Below are positions 1-6,214 of a stretch of DNA of 6,625 nt, in pieces. Both the position numbers and the translations under genes were made by a program. The stretch lies in contig DHMW01000038.1 of NCBI GenBank assembly GCA_002405995.1, positions 1 to 6,625 of the forward strand, written 5' to 3'. The notes below the pieces were generated by a model. That model was not told the DNA's origin. It worked only from the letters and a program-made list of their open reading frames with translations, and did not search any database. Position 1 is the stretch's first letter. Each line of letters begins with the position of its first letter. Origin of the DNA: Oscillospiraceae bacterium UBA4632 (GTDB taxonomy: Bacteria > Bacillota > Clostridia > Oscillospirales > Oscillospiraceae).

Positions 1-1115
1 TCGACGGCCTTGCCGATATCGTGCAGCAGGCCTGCGCGCTTGGCGGCGTAAACGTCCGCCCCCAGCTCGGCGGCCATCATCCCGGCGAGGTGGGAGACCT
101 CGATGGAATGCTGCAAGACGTTCTGGCCGTAGCTCGTGCGGTAATGCAGGCGGCCGAGCATCTTCACAAGCTCGGGGTGCAGGCCGCGGATGCCGGTCTC
201 CAGCACGGCGCGCTCGCCCTCGGACTTGATGACGGCGTCCACCTCGCGGCGGGCCTTGTTGACCATCTCTTCAATGTGCGTGGGGTGGATGCGCCCGTCG
301 GCGATAAGCTTTTCGAGCGCAAGGCGCGCGACCTCGCGGCGCACCGGCTCGAAGCACGAGACGGTGATCGCCTCGGGCGTGTCGTCGATGATCAGATCGA
401 CGCCCGTGAGCGTTTCGATGGTGCGGATGTTGCGGCCCTCGCGGCCGATGATGCGGCCCTTCATCTCGTCATTGGGCAGGGGAACCACACTGACGGTGAT
501 CTCGGCGACATGATCGGCGGCGCAGCGCTGAATGGCGGAGGCAACGATCTCGCGGGCGCGGGTATCAGCCTCTTCCTTGGCGCGCTGCTCAAGCTCCTTG
601 ATCTTGAGCGCGGTCTCATGTGTGACCTCGCTCTCGACCTGCTCGATCAGATACTTCTTGGCGTCTTCAGCAGTGAAACCGGAAATGCGTTCGAGCATTT
701 CGGTCTGGCTGCGCTTGATGATCTTGATCTCTTCGTTTTCCTTGTCCAGAGCGGCATGCTTCTGGTTGAGGGATTCCTCGCGCTTTTCCAGTGCGTCGGT
801 CTTGCGGTCGAGGTTCTCCTCCTTCTGCTGGAGCCTGCGCTCCTGCTTCTGCTGCTCGGCGCGGCGTTCCTTGACTTCCTTCTCGTATTCGTTTCGGGAG
901 CGCAGGATATCTTCCTTCGCTTCCAACATGACTTCGCGTTTCTTGCTTTCGGCGCTCTTGATCGCCTCGTTGACAATACGGAGAGCCTCTTCGTCGGCAT
1001 TGGAGATCTTTTCCTCTGCGCGCTTGGCGGCTCTCTTGCGAATCCAAATACCAAGAAGAATGCCAAGCACCAGCGCCGCTGCCGCGATCAGCGCGGCATA
1101 AACATAGCTGATCAT
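1..1115 (-). CDS. rny: Ribonuclease Y, N-terminal 371 residues (C-terminus beyond window)
   Basis: RNase Y is the membrane-anchored endoribonuclease that initiates mRNA decay in many Firmicutes. The visible translation has the full family order. An N-terminal transmembrane helix spans about residues 4-25. A long charged coiled coil rich in E, K, R and Q runs over about 28-190. A KH RNA-binding domain around 205-270 contains the GRIIGREGRNIR loop at 220-231. The start of the HD phosphohydrolase domain has His336 in NVLQHSIEV and the hallmark His365-Asp366 in LLHDIGKAV. The family is usually about 510-520 residues, so roughly 140 C-terminal residues are missing only because the window ends. The ATG is preceded by AGGAGG with a 5-nt gap, and the hydrophobic helix begins directly after it, which fixes the start. 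The gene has its own promoter about 100 bp upstream. Nothing is unusual in the KH or HD residues that can be seen. Confidence 0.97.
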   Translation of the reverse strand, partial: MISYVYAALIAAAALVLGILLGIWIRKRAAKRAEEKISNADEEALRIVNEAIKSAESKKREVMLEAKEDILRSRNEYEKEVKERRAEQQKQERRLQQKEENLDRKTDALEKREESLNQKHAALDKENEEIKIIKRSQTEMLERISGFTAEDAKKYLIEQVESEVTHETALKIKELEQRAKEEADTRAREIVASAIQRCAADHVAEITVSVVPLPNDEMKGRIIGREGRNIRTIETLTGVDLIIDDTPEAITVSCFEPVRREVARLALEKLIADGRIHPTHIEEMVNKARREVDAVIKSEGERAVLETGIRGLHPELVKMLGRLHYRTSYGQNVLQHSIEVSHLAGMMAAELGADVYAAKRAGLLHDIGKAV

Positions 1116-1212
1116 GTATTCCTCCTGTGTGTCTTGTTTTCGATCTATAAAACGGGTTTTTGAATCACAAACGGGAGATTCCCCTTCTCTCCCCTCCATA
1201 AATCCAGAAGAT

Positions 1213-1241
1213 ATTGTAAACTTTTTATGACGCGCTGTCAA
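1213..1241 (-). promoter_or_regulatory. Sigma-A type promoter for rny
   Basis: On the minus strand there is a -35 box TTGACA (1236-1241), a 17-bp spacer and a -10 box TACAAT (1213-1218). That is a perfect -35 and a five-of-six -10 at optimal spacing. Transcription would start near 1206 and give an RNA leader of about 90 nt before the rny ATG. The -35 box lies one base from the T-tract of the amidase terminator, so the two units are packed end to end. The leader holds two copies of CCCGTTT (1150-1156 and 1169-1175) of unknown meaning. Confidence 0.85.
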
Positions 1242-1242
1242 G

Positions 1243-1275
1243 AAAAAGTCGCGCCCAAAATATTGGGCGCGGCTT
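1243..1275 (-). terminator. Rho-independent terminator after the amidase gene
   Basis: GCGCCCAA (1251-1258) pairs with TTGGGCGC (1263-1270) around a 4-nt loop. The stem extends outward with more pairs, including one G-T, to about 1246/1275. Read on the minus strand it is followed by a run of five T at 1247-1243. It lies a few bases past the amidase TGA. The T-run is only on the minus-strand exit side, which gives the direction. Confidence 0.88.
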
Positions 1276-1280
1276 CGCCG

Positions 1281-2024
1281 TCAGATCACGATGTATGCCT
1301 GCGCCGCATAGCCGGGCTGCCCGCCGTAGCTGACGGAGTACCAGCCCTGGTAGCTGCTGTAAACCGGCACGCTTTCTCCGTTCGGAATACTGCCGACCAC
1401 CTCCCCGTCGATGCCCGGGTATGCGCGCAGCAGCAGCGGCGAGCCCTCTGTCGTCACAACGCCCGTGCGCACGAGCTGCGGATAAAGGAACGGCAGGCCG
1501 AAGTAATCCGTCAGCCCCCGCGCGATGGCCTGCGCCGCGGCGTCAAGATTATTTTCGATCCAGCGCGCGTCGTCATAGTTATCGTGGTAGCCCAGCTCGA
1601 TGAGATCGGCGGGGTATTTGGGCTGCCTTACCTCGCCGAGCGTCGTGGTGGACTGCGCCGTCACCTTATCCGGCAGCGGGTAGACCTTGCGCAGCTGCGC
1701 GGCGAAAAGCTCGGCGGCGCGCTTGCCATCGCTGCTTGTGGGATAGTAAAAGACGATGATCCCGCGGTTTTTCCCCTCCTGCCCTGAGCCCGAGGCGTTC
1801 GAGTGCAGGGCAAGATAAAAGTCGAAGCCGCCGAGGCTGTTTGCCTGCGCGATGGACGAGGCGGCGGTCATCTCCGGCGTGTTGCGCACAAAGGCGATGG
1901 CGTTCGCGTAAAGATACGGCTCGAGCGCGTCCGCCAGCAGATTCATCCAGTATTCCTCGCTGCCGCTGCCGTCAACGTAGGGGTTCCAGTCCTGTGTGGA
2001 GGGGCTCAGATAGATCCTTGGCAT
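1281..2024 (-). CDS. Amidase_3-family N-acetylmuramoyl-L-alanine amidase-like protein with C-terminal SH3b domain
   Basis: The 247-residue protein resembles zinc-dependent cell-wall amidases, which cut the bond between N-acetylmuramic acid and L-alanine in peptidoglycan. The amidase_3 fold covers about 2-177. It contains the Glu23/Glu24 region (second zinc ligand), LALHSNAS with His74 (third ligand), and DLIELGYHDN with Glu143 (catalytic Glu). Residues about 185-247 form a bacterial SH3 domain, usually a wall-binding module (GSPLLLRAYPG, GWYSVSYGG, GYAAQAYI). Two things are odd. The usual DxGHG strand is replaced by LSPSTQ (6-11), so the first zinc-binding His is absent. There is also no signal peptide or membrane segment. 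The start is firm: AGGAGGT lies 7 nt upstream, and an in-frame TAG about 27 bp upstream excludes a hidden leader. SPS(N/T)Q variants are familiar to me from clostridial and phage amidases, so this may be a domesticated lysin; that origin is inference. It is a single-gene unit between two terminators. Confidence 0.85.
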   Translation of the reverse strand: MPRIYLSPSTQDWNPYVDGSGSEEYWMNLLADALEPYLYANAIAFVRNTPEMTAASSIAQANSLGGFDFYLALHSNASGSGQEGKNRGIIVFYYPTSSDGKRAAELFAAQLRKVYPLPDKVTAQSTTTLGEVRQPKYPADLIELGYHDNYDDARWIENNLDAAAQAIARGLTDYFGLPFLYPQLVRTGVVTTEGSPLLLRAYPGIDGEVVGSIPNGESVPVYSSYQGWYSVSYGGQPGYAAQAYIVI

Positions 2025-2079
2025 AAAAATGACCTCCTTATCTCCCCCACCCTATGCGCTGCCGCGGCTGCGTATGCGC

Positions 2080-2110
2080 AAAAAAAGAGGCTGCCAAAGC
2101 AGCCTCTTTT
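2080..2110 (-). terminator. Rho-independent terminator of the TRAP-TAXI operon
   Basis: GAGGCTGC (2087-2094) pairs perfectly with GCAGCCTC (2099-2106) around the loop CAAA. The stem is extended by A-T pairs. On the minus strand it is followed by seven T (2086-2080). It sits 20 bp beyond the permease stop codon and separates the transporter operon from the amidase gene. On the plus strand only four T follow, so any bidirectional activity would be weaker. Confidence 0.9.
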
Positions 2111-2130
2111 CTGATGTGTATGGCTTTGCC

Positions 2131-4290
2131 TTACATGGATGCGGCAGCCTTATCCTTCTTGTTCTCGATGCGCTGGAGAACGAGGACGGCGATCAGGACC
2201 GCAAGGCCCGCAAGGTCGGTGACGGTGCCGGGGATGACCATCAGCAGACCGCCGACGACCAGTGCGATGCGGCTGATCCACTTCATGTCGCGGATCAGGT
2301 AGCCCATCAGGCCCGCGGCAATGGACGCCATGCCGAGCGTCGCGGAGATCGTGATGGAGGCGACGCTCAGGAAGTTGACATCCTCACCCACGAAAATCAT
2401 CGCGTTATTGTAAGCAAAGATGTAGGGGATGATGAACGCCGCGATGGCAAGGCGGGTCGCGTTCCAGGCGGTCTTCATCGGGGGAGCCTTGGCGATGGCA
2501 GAGCCTGCGTAGGCGGCCAGCGCGACCGGCGGGGTGATATCGGCGACGATACCGAAGTAGAAGCAGAACATATGGGCAGCCATCAGGTTGAGACCCATGC
2601 CGGTGGCAAGGATCGGCGCGCAGGTGGTCGCCATGATGATGTAGTTCGCAGTGGTGGGAACGCCCATGCCGAGCACGATGCAGCAGAGCATCGTCAGCAC
2701 CAGAGCGATGATCAGGTGACCGTTGGACAGGCTGACGATCGCGCCGATGAGGACCTGGCCGAGACCAGTCATGGTGACGACGCCGGCGATGATACCGGCC
2801 ATACCGCAGGCAATACCGACGCTCAGGCAGTTCTTGCCGCCGTTTTCAAAGGCGTCGATGATGGTGGGCAGGCTCTTGGCGTTGGGCTTGCTGAGGAGGT
2901 AGTTGATGATGATCAGGGCGAGCGCGATCAGCAGGCACAGCGTAACGCCATGCTCACCCATGAAGGTGCCCGGCTCAAAGCTGCGGCTGGTGAGCGTCAT
3001 GAACAGCAGGGGGAGCAGAGGAAGCGCCATGACGAGTTTCTTCTTGCCCGCCTCGCGGCTGATCATGGCGACGACCACGCAGTAAAGCGTCGCGTACACG
3101 GCGGCGGTCGCCATCGTGAAGCCGATCATGATCATGTAGACCAGAACGACCAGCGGGAGGATGAGGTAGATCATCGGCAGCAGGACCTTCCACTTGGGCA
3201 GCTCCTCGCGGGGCAGGCCCTTGAGGCCGAGCTTCTTCGCCTTGAAGTGGACGCCGAGGAAGATGCCGAGGAAGTACAGGAACGCGGGCAGGATGGCGCG
3301 CACGATGATATCGGCATAGGGAACGCCGACCATCTCCGCCATCAGGAACGCAGCCGCGCCCATGATCGGGGGCATGATCTGACCGCCGGTGGAGGCAGCA
3401 GCCTCGACCGCGCCGGCGAACTCCGGCGGATAGCCGGTCTTCTTCATCATCGGGATGGTAACGGAACCGGTGGTAACGGTGTTGCCGACGGAGGAGCCGG
3501 AAACCATGCCGCAGAGGGCGGAGGAAACGACCGCGACCTTCGCGGGACCGCCGCTCGCCCAGCCGACCAGCGCGTTCGCGCAGTCGATGAAGAAGTTTGC
3601 AACGCCGGTGGCCTCCAGGAAGGCGCCGAAGATGACGAACAGCGCGATGTAGGTCGAGCAGACGCCGATCGGGGTGCCGAGGATACCGGTGGTGGTATAG
3701 AAGAGGTTATACATAACGGTCGTGAGCGTCTTGCCCGCGCCAAAGAAGGCGTAGAGCACGAACACGGCGGCCACACAGATGATCGGCATACCGACCACGC
3801 GGCGGCAGCACTCGACCAGAATGAGCGTACCGACAATGGCAAAGACGATCAGCAGCGGAATGCTCAGATCGCCGATCTGAAGCACGAAGTCCTTCTGGAT
3901 ACGGGTACCGAGCTTGACAATGCGCTCCAGATTCAGGGGATAGAAGAAGTAGCAGAACGAGCCGACCAGTGCCATGACGATGTCGTACCAGGGCATATAG
4001 TTGACCTTCTGGGAGCCCTTCTTCAGCGGGTAGTAGATGAACACGAGCAGGATGACAAGACCCAGGAAGATCGGGCGGCGCGCACGCTCGTCCATCTTCA
4101 GCCACATGTTCATAACGATCAGGAAAATACCGAACAGGGCCGTGAAGACACGCAGGATCTTTTTGGGCGTACCCTCCCAGATGCGCGTGTTCGACTCACG
4201 GTCGTACTTTTTCATGATCGCCTCAACGTCTTCCATCGTACCGACTTCGGTATCGACGGCGGCATTGTTGAGGTTTTCGTTTTCAGCCAT
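2131..4290 (-). CDS. TRAP transporter fused permease (4TM/12TM, DctQ-DctM type), TAXI system
   Basis: This 719-residue integral membrane protein is the transport subunit of a tripartite ATP-independent periplasmic (TRAP) transporter. It imports the solute delivered by the binding protein, driven by an ion gradient rather than ATP. A polar acidic N-terminus (1-42) precedes a small-subunit-like helical region (about 45-200) fused to the large DctM-like region (about 205-600). Family signatures in the large part are SGSSVGNTVTTGSV (264-277), EAAASTGGQIMPPIMGAAAF (296-315), GMGVPTTANY (541-550) and ITPPVALAAYAGSAIA (585-600). About 110 further hydrophobic residues (610-707) end in a Lys-rich tail, as is usual for fused TAXI permeases. 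The length fits fusions of about 650-750 residues. The ATG has AGGAGG 10 nt upstream, a slightly long gap. It is the last gene of the operon, 42 bp after the DUF1850 gene. The substrate cannot be read from sequence. Confidence 0.95.
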   Translation of the reverse strand: MAENENLNNAAVDTEVGTMEDVEAIMKKYDRESNTRIWEGTPKKILRVFTALFGIFLIVMNMWLKMDERARRPIFLGLVILLVFIYYPLKKGSQKVNYMPWYDIVMALVGSFCYFFYPLNLERIVKLGTRIQKDFVLQIGDLSIPLLIVFAIVGTLILVECCRRVVGMPIICVAAVFVLYAFFGAGKTLTTVMYNLFYTTTGILGTPIGVCSTYIALFVIFGAFLEATGVANFFIDCANALVGWASGGPAKVAVVSSALCGMVSGSSVGNTVTTGSVTIPMMKKTGYPPEFAGAVEAAASTGGQIMPPIMGAAAFLMAEMVGVPYADIIVRAILPAFLYFLGIFLGVHFKAKKLGLKGLPREELPKWKVLLPMIYLILPLVVLVYMIMIGFTMATAAVYATLYCVVVAMISREAGKKKLVMALPLLPLLFMTLTSRSFEPGTFMGEHGVTLCLLIALALIIINYLLSKPNAKSLPTIIDAFENGGKNCLSVGIACGMAGIIAGVVTMTGLGQVLIGAIVSLSNGHLIIALVLTMLCCIVLGMGVPTTANYIIMATTCAPILATGMGLNLMAAHMFCFYFGIVADITPPVALAAYAGSAIAKAPPMKTAWNATRLAIAAFIIPYIFAYNNAMIFVGEDVNFLSVASITISATLGMASIAAGLMGYLIRDMKWISRIALVVGGLLMVIPGTVTDLAGLAVLIAVLVLQRIENKKDKAAASM

Positions 4291-4332
4291 GATGCAATTT
4301 CCTCCTTGTTCTATTTTCGAGCGTCCGTGCGC

Positions 4333-4845
4333 TCAAACGAGCCAGAACTCATAATTAAAACGCACAGGCGCGTTTTTTCCACACAAATCACGCAGACTGA
4401 CATCCTCGCCGTTCACGTTCAGCACATGGTCGGAGACCGTGCCGACGATGTAGCCGACGTTTGTCCTGTCCTGATGGATATTTCGGATGACCATAGCCCA
4501 GCCCTTGTAGTCCGGCCGGTCCACATAGACCTTGTCAAGCGTTTCGCCGGGGTTCAGCTCCGTCTGCACGCCCGCGCCGAAGGAGCAGTAGGTCGTCTCT
4601 TCCACATAGATCGTTTTGTTCTCGATCTCATAGGTATCGGTCAGGGGGTATTTGTTCACAGAATGGATAAAGGTCACGGAGAAGCGGTCGCCCTCGTCCA
4701 TGCGGTAGCGGGCGTAGACCTCTCCCGTGTCGCGGTTGCGCAGGGTGAGGTAGTACCCTGCGCGGGGAATCAATACGGCAGCCGCCGCAATAATTAACAT
4801 CATTGCGGCGGCCGCAGTTATGTATCTCCGTAAATTTGACCTCAC
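4333..4845 (-). CDS. DUF1850 family membrane-anchored protein, TRAP-TAXI partner
   Basis: The 170-residue protein has one N-terminal transmembrane segment (about 8-27, Ala/Met/Ile/Val-rich) after a basic start, then a roughly 140-residue domain predicted to lie outside the membrane. Diagnostic DUF1850 features are TFIHSVNKYPLTDTYEI (58-74) and CSFGAGV (87-93). The C-terminus, after residue 100, is rich in alternating hydrophobic and polar residues, which suggests beta structure. Genes of this family recurrently lie between the TAXI binding protein and the fused permease, exactly as here, so a role in assembly or docking is plausible, but the function is unknown. The start is taken as GTG, 31 bp after the binding-protein stop. 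No strong Shine-Dalgarno precedes it, so translation is probably coupled. The next candidates, two ATGs at codons 15-16, would cut the membrane helix in half and also lack a ribosome site. Cys87 and Cys155 are the only cysteines. Confidence 0.85.
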   Translation of the reverse strand: MRSNLRRYITAAAAMMLIIAAAAVLIPRAGYYLTLRNRDTGEVYARYRMDEGDRFSVTFIHSVNKYPLTDTYEIENKTIYVEETTYCSFGAGVQTELNPGETLDKVYVDRPDYKGWAMVIRNIHQDRTNVGYIVGTVSDHVLNVNGEDVSLRDLCGKNAPVRFNYEFWLV

Positions 4846-4876
4846 GTCAATACACTTTCAGCAGTTGCTGTTCTTC

Positions 4877-5866
4877 TTACAGAACGCCAACTTCCTTGTA
4901 GTACTTCTCAGCACCGGGGTGCATGGGAACGGTGGCACCGGCGGAAGCGGAGGTGGCATCCAGGAAGCCGAACTTGGCGTGACCGGCAACCAGGTCGTCC
5001 TTGTTGTCGAACATGGCCTTGACGAACTCATAAACGACATCCTCGCTCAGATCCTGGGAGGCGACGAGAGTAGCCTGGATCGCGACGCAGACAACGTCCT
5101 TGTCCTGACCGGTGTAGGTGCCGGCCTTGAGGTCGTCACGGATCAGGAACGGATACTCGGCCTGGATCGCCTTGAGCTCGTCGTCGGAGAGGGAGACGAG
5201 GTTCAGGGTGTTGGTGGTGGCATAGTCAACGATAGCGGTGGTGGGGGCGCCGGCGACGGTGAAGGCCGCGTCGATCTTGCCGTCCTTGAGCTGGTCAACG
5301 CCATCCTGGAAGGAGCCGTTCACAGCAGTGATGTCGTCCTTGGTCAGGCCCGCGGCGCTGAGCACCTGCCAGGCGTTGATCTCGGTGCCGGAACCGACGT
5401 CGCCGACGCAGACGGTCTTGCCCTTGAGGTCGGACACGGTGTTGATGCCGGGCTTGGCGAGGATCTGGACGGTCTCGTTGTAGATACCGGCGACCCACAG
5501 AGCGTTATCCTCGGGAGCGCCCTCGAAGGAGTTGGTGCCCTCGTGCGCGTAGTTGATAACGTCGGACTGGAGGATGGCCATCTGAGCCTGGCCGTCGGTG
5601 ATCATGTTGACGTTCGCGACGGAAGCGCCAGTGGACTCAACGTTCAGGGTGGAGAGGGTCAGCTTGGAGTCGAGGACGGTCTTGAGAACGCCGCCGACAG
5701 CATAGTAGGTGCCGGAGGTGCCGCCGGTCGCCAGGGTGATGGCAACGGGCTCGGTAGAGGTCTGATCACCGTCATTGTTCTGGGTGTCGTCGGTCTTCTC
5801 GCCGCCGCAGGCGACAAGAGCAAGGACCATAACGACGGAGAGCAGCAGAGCTAAGAACTTTTTCAT
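4877..5866 (-). CDS. TAXI family TRAP transporter solute-binding lipoprotein
   Basis: This 329-residue protein is the extracytoplasmic substrate receptor of the TRAP system. It starts with a lipoprotein signal (MKKF, then a hydrophobic stretch) ending in the lipobox LVAC with the lipidated Cys20. An acidic, low-complexity linker (22-40) follows. The mature domain opens with ITLATGGTSGTYYAVGG (43-59), the TAXI-family ligand-site signature. It continues through LKGKTVCVGDVGSGTE (147-162) and ends with the typical VPMHPGAEKYYKEVGV (313-328). An upstream in-frame TTG at 5872 would add two residues. I chose the ATG at 5866 because the AGGAG motif is 7 nt away from it but only 1 nt from the TTG. 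It is the first gene of the operon, 31 bp before the DUF1850 gene. Substrates of characterised TAXI systems are mostly organic acids such as glutamate. The ligand here is undetermined. Confidence 0.95.
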   Translation of the reverse strand: MKKFLALLLSVVMVLALVACGGEKTDDTQNNDGDQTSTEPVAITLATGGTSGTYYAVGGVLKTVLDSKLTLSTLNVESTGASVANVNMITDGQAQMAILQSDVINYAHEGTNSFEGAPEDNALWVAGIYNETVQILAKPGINTVSDLKGKTVCVGDVGSGTEINAWQVLSAAGLTKDDITAVNGSFQDGVDQLKDGKIDAAFTVAGAPTTAIVDYATTNTLNLVSLSDDELKAIQAEYPFLIRDDLKAGTYTGQDKDVVCVAIQATLVASQDLSEDVVYEFVKAMFDNKDDLVAGHAKFGFLDATSASAGATVPMHPGAEKYYKEVGVL

Positions 5867-5873
5867 ACGCAAT

Positions 5874-5878
5874 CTCCT
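5874..5878 (-). promoter_or_regulatory. Shine-Dalgarno site that decides the binding-protein start
   Basis: AGGAG on the minus strand lies 7 nt before the ATG at 5866. It is only 1 nt before an in-frame TTG at 5872. Normal spacing favours the ATG and a 329-residue product beginning MKKF, which is also the better lipoprotein signal start. Confidence 0.8.
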
Positions 5879-5902
5879 TTTCGATTTTTCGGTGCGAGCC
5901 GG

Positions 5903-5920
5903 TCCGCAAACGTTTCCGCA
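5903..5920 (-). promoter_or_regulatory. Candidate LacI/PurR-type operator in the TRAP operon leader
   Basis: An 18-bp imperfect palindrome is centred on the CG at 5911-5912, with core AAACGTTT. Seven of nine position pairs are complementary. The plus-strand reading GCAAACGTTTCC closely resembles the GCAAACGTTTGC core bound by PurR and other LacI-family regulators, but fits the CcpA cre consensus poorly. It lies about 85 nt downstream of the predicted transcription start, where a bound repressor could act as a roadblock. No regulator gene is visible in the window, so this is a pattern match only. Confidence 0.35.
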
Positions 5921-5945
5921 GCGCCATCGCCCCTTCGGCCCGGCA

Positions 5946-5975
5946 CTGCGGCAGCGGTCGCTTTCCGCCGCGCAG
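5946..5975 (-). other. Predicted stem-loop in the TRAP operon 5' leader
   Basis: In the transcript, CTGCG pairs with CGCAG, and inside it GGCGG pairs with CCGCT (one G-U). The inner stem closes a 7-nt loop, with a small asymmetric internal loop between the two helices. It is a stable GC-rich element in the first third of the leader. It has no T-run, so it is not a terminator, and I do not recognise it as a known riboswitch class. It may simply reflect local GC richness. Confidence 0.3.
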
Positions 5976-6008
5976 CCAAATGATTGAATGCCTCTTTCAA
6001 GCGTGCCT

Positions 6009-6037
6009 ATTATAACTGAATGCAGGTTTTATTTCAA
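6009..6037 (-). promoter_or_regulatory. Sigma-A type promoter for the TRAP-TAXI operon
   Basis: On the minus strand there is a -35 box TTGAAA (6032-6037), a 17-bp spacer and a perfect -10 box TATAAT (6009-6014). Transcription would begin near 6002, leaving a leader of about 135 nt before the binding-protein ATG. The promoter sits in an AT-rich stretch while the leader is strongly GC-rich. It would drive all three transporter genes. Confidence 0.85.
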
Positions 6038-6146
6038 GTCACTTTTGGATTTTCGGCTATTTTGCCAAATATTTTCGAACATTTTAAGGAAACCGCCTTT
6101 TCGGCCGTCCATTTTTTGTCAAGCTTGCTATTTTTTCAGCAACCAT
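6038..6146. other. AT-rich intergenic stretch upstream of the TRAP promoter
   Basis: This is the upper part of the 348-bp gap between thrS and the transporter operon; the lower part holds the promoter and leader. I find no convincing gene here on either strand. On the minus strand the hexamer CGAAAA occurs three times (6098-6103, 6072-6077, 6050-6055) upstream of the -35 box. Two of the copies share the 8-mer GCCGAAAA. They could be activator sites or chance in AT-rich sequence. Confidence 0.3.
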
Positions 6147-6187
6147 AAAAAAATTCAGGGAACGGCGCCCCGCCGTTCCCTGAATTT
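6147..6187 (-). terminator. Rho-independent terminator of thrS
   Basis: Two perfectly complementary 17-base arms (6151-6167 and 6171-6187) enclose a 3-nt loop. Read on the minus strand, the hairpin ends in a run of seven T (6153-6147), part of which belongs to the base of the stem. It lies 27 bp past the thrS stop codon and insulates the transporter promoter downstream. Confidence 0.93.
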
Positions 6188-6214
6188 GCTCTTTATGCGC
6201 TCTTTATGCAGGAT

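Noticed and set aside
21..1163. A 380-codon plus-strand open frame opposite rny
   Set aside because: It is in the same exact-complement phase as rny and has a Leu/Ala/Asp-rich biased composition. rny is unmistakable on the other strand.
1227..1787. A 186-codon plus-strand open frame opposite the amidase
   Set aside because: It is a complement-phase shadow beginning inside the rny promoter region, with no ribosome site or recognisable domain.
2029..4797. A 922-codon open frame on the plus strand opposite the permease and DUF1850 genes
   Set aside because: Its codons are exact complements of the sense codons of both minus-strand genes. A stop would need TTA, CTA or TCA in the sense genes, which this codon usage avoids. 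The product is a low-complexity Asp/His/Arg/Gly-rich chain with no domain, while the minus strand encodes clear protein families.
4820..5854. A 344-codon plus-strand open frame opposite the TAXI binding protein
   Set aside because: It is a complement-phase shadow with a Gly/Val/Asp-rich repetitive composition. The minus-strand lipoprotein with its signal sequence and family motifs explains the region.
5903..5920. Reading the leader palindrome as a CcpA catabolite-responsive element
   Set aside because: Only about half of the specified cre positions match, and the outer TG/CA pair is wrong on both strands. A generic LacI-family site fits better.
6117..6122. A second consensus -35 box (TTGACA, minus strand) just below the thrS terminator
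   Set aside because: No -10-like hexamer occurs 15-19 bp downstream, and the sequence there is GC-rich. The promoter at 6009-6037 is far better.
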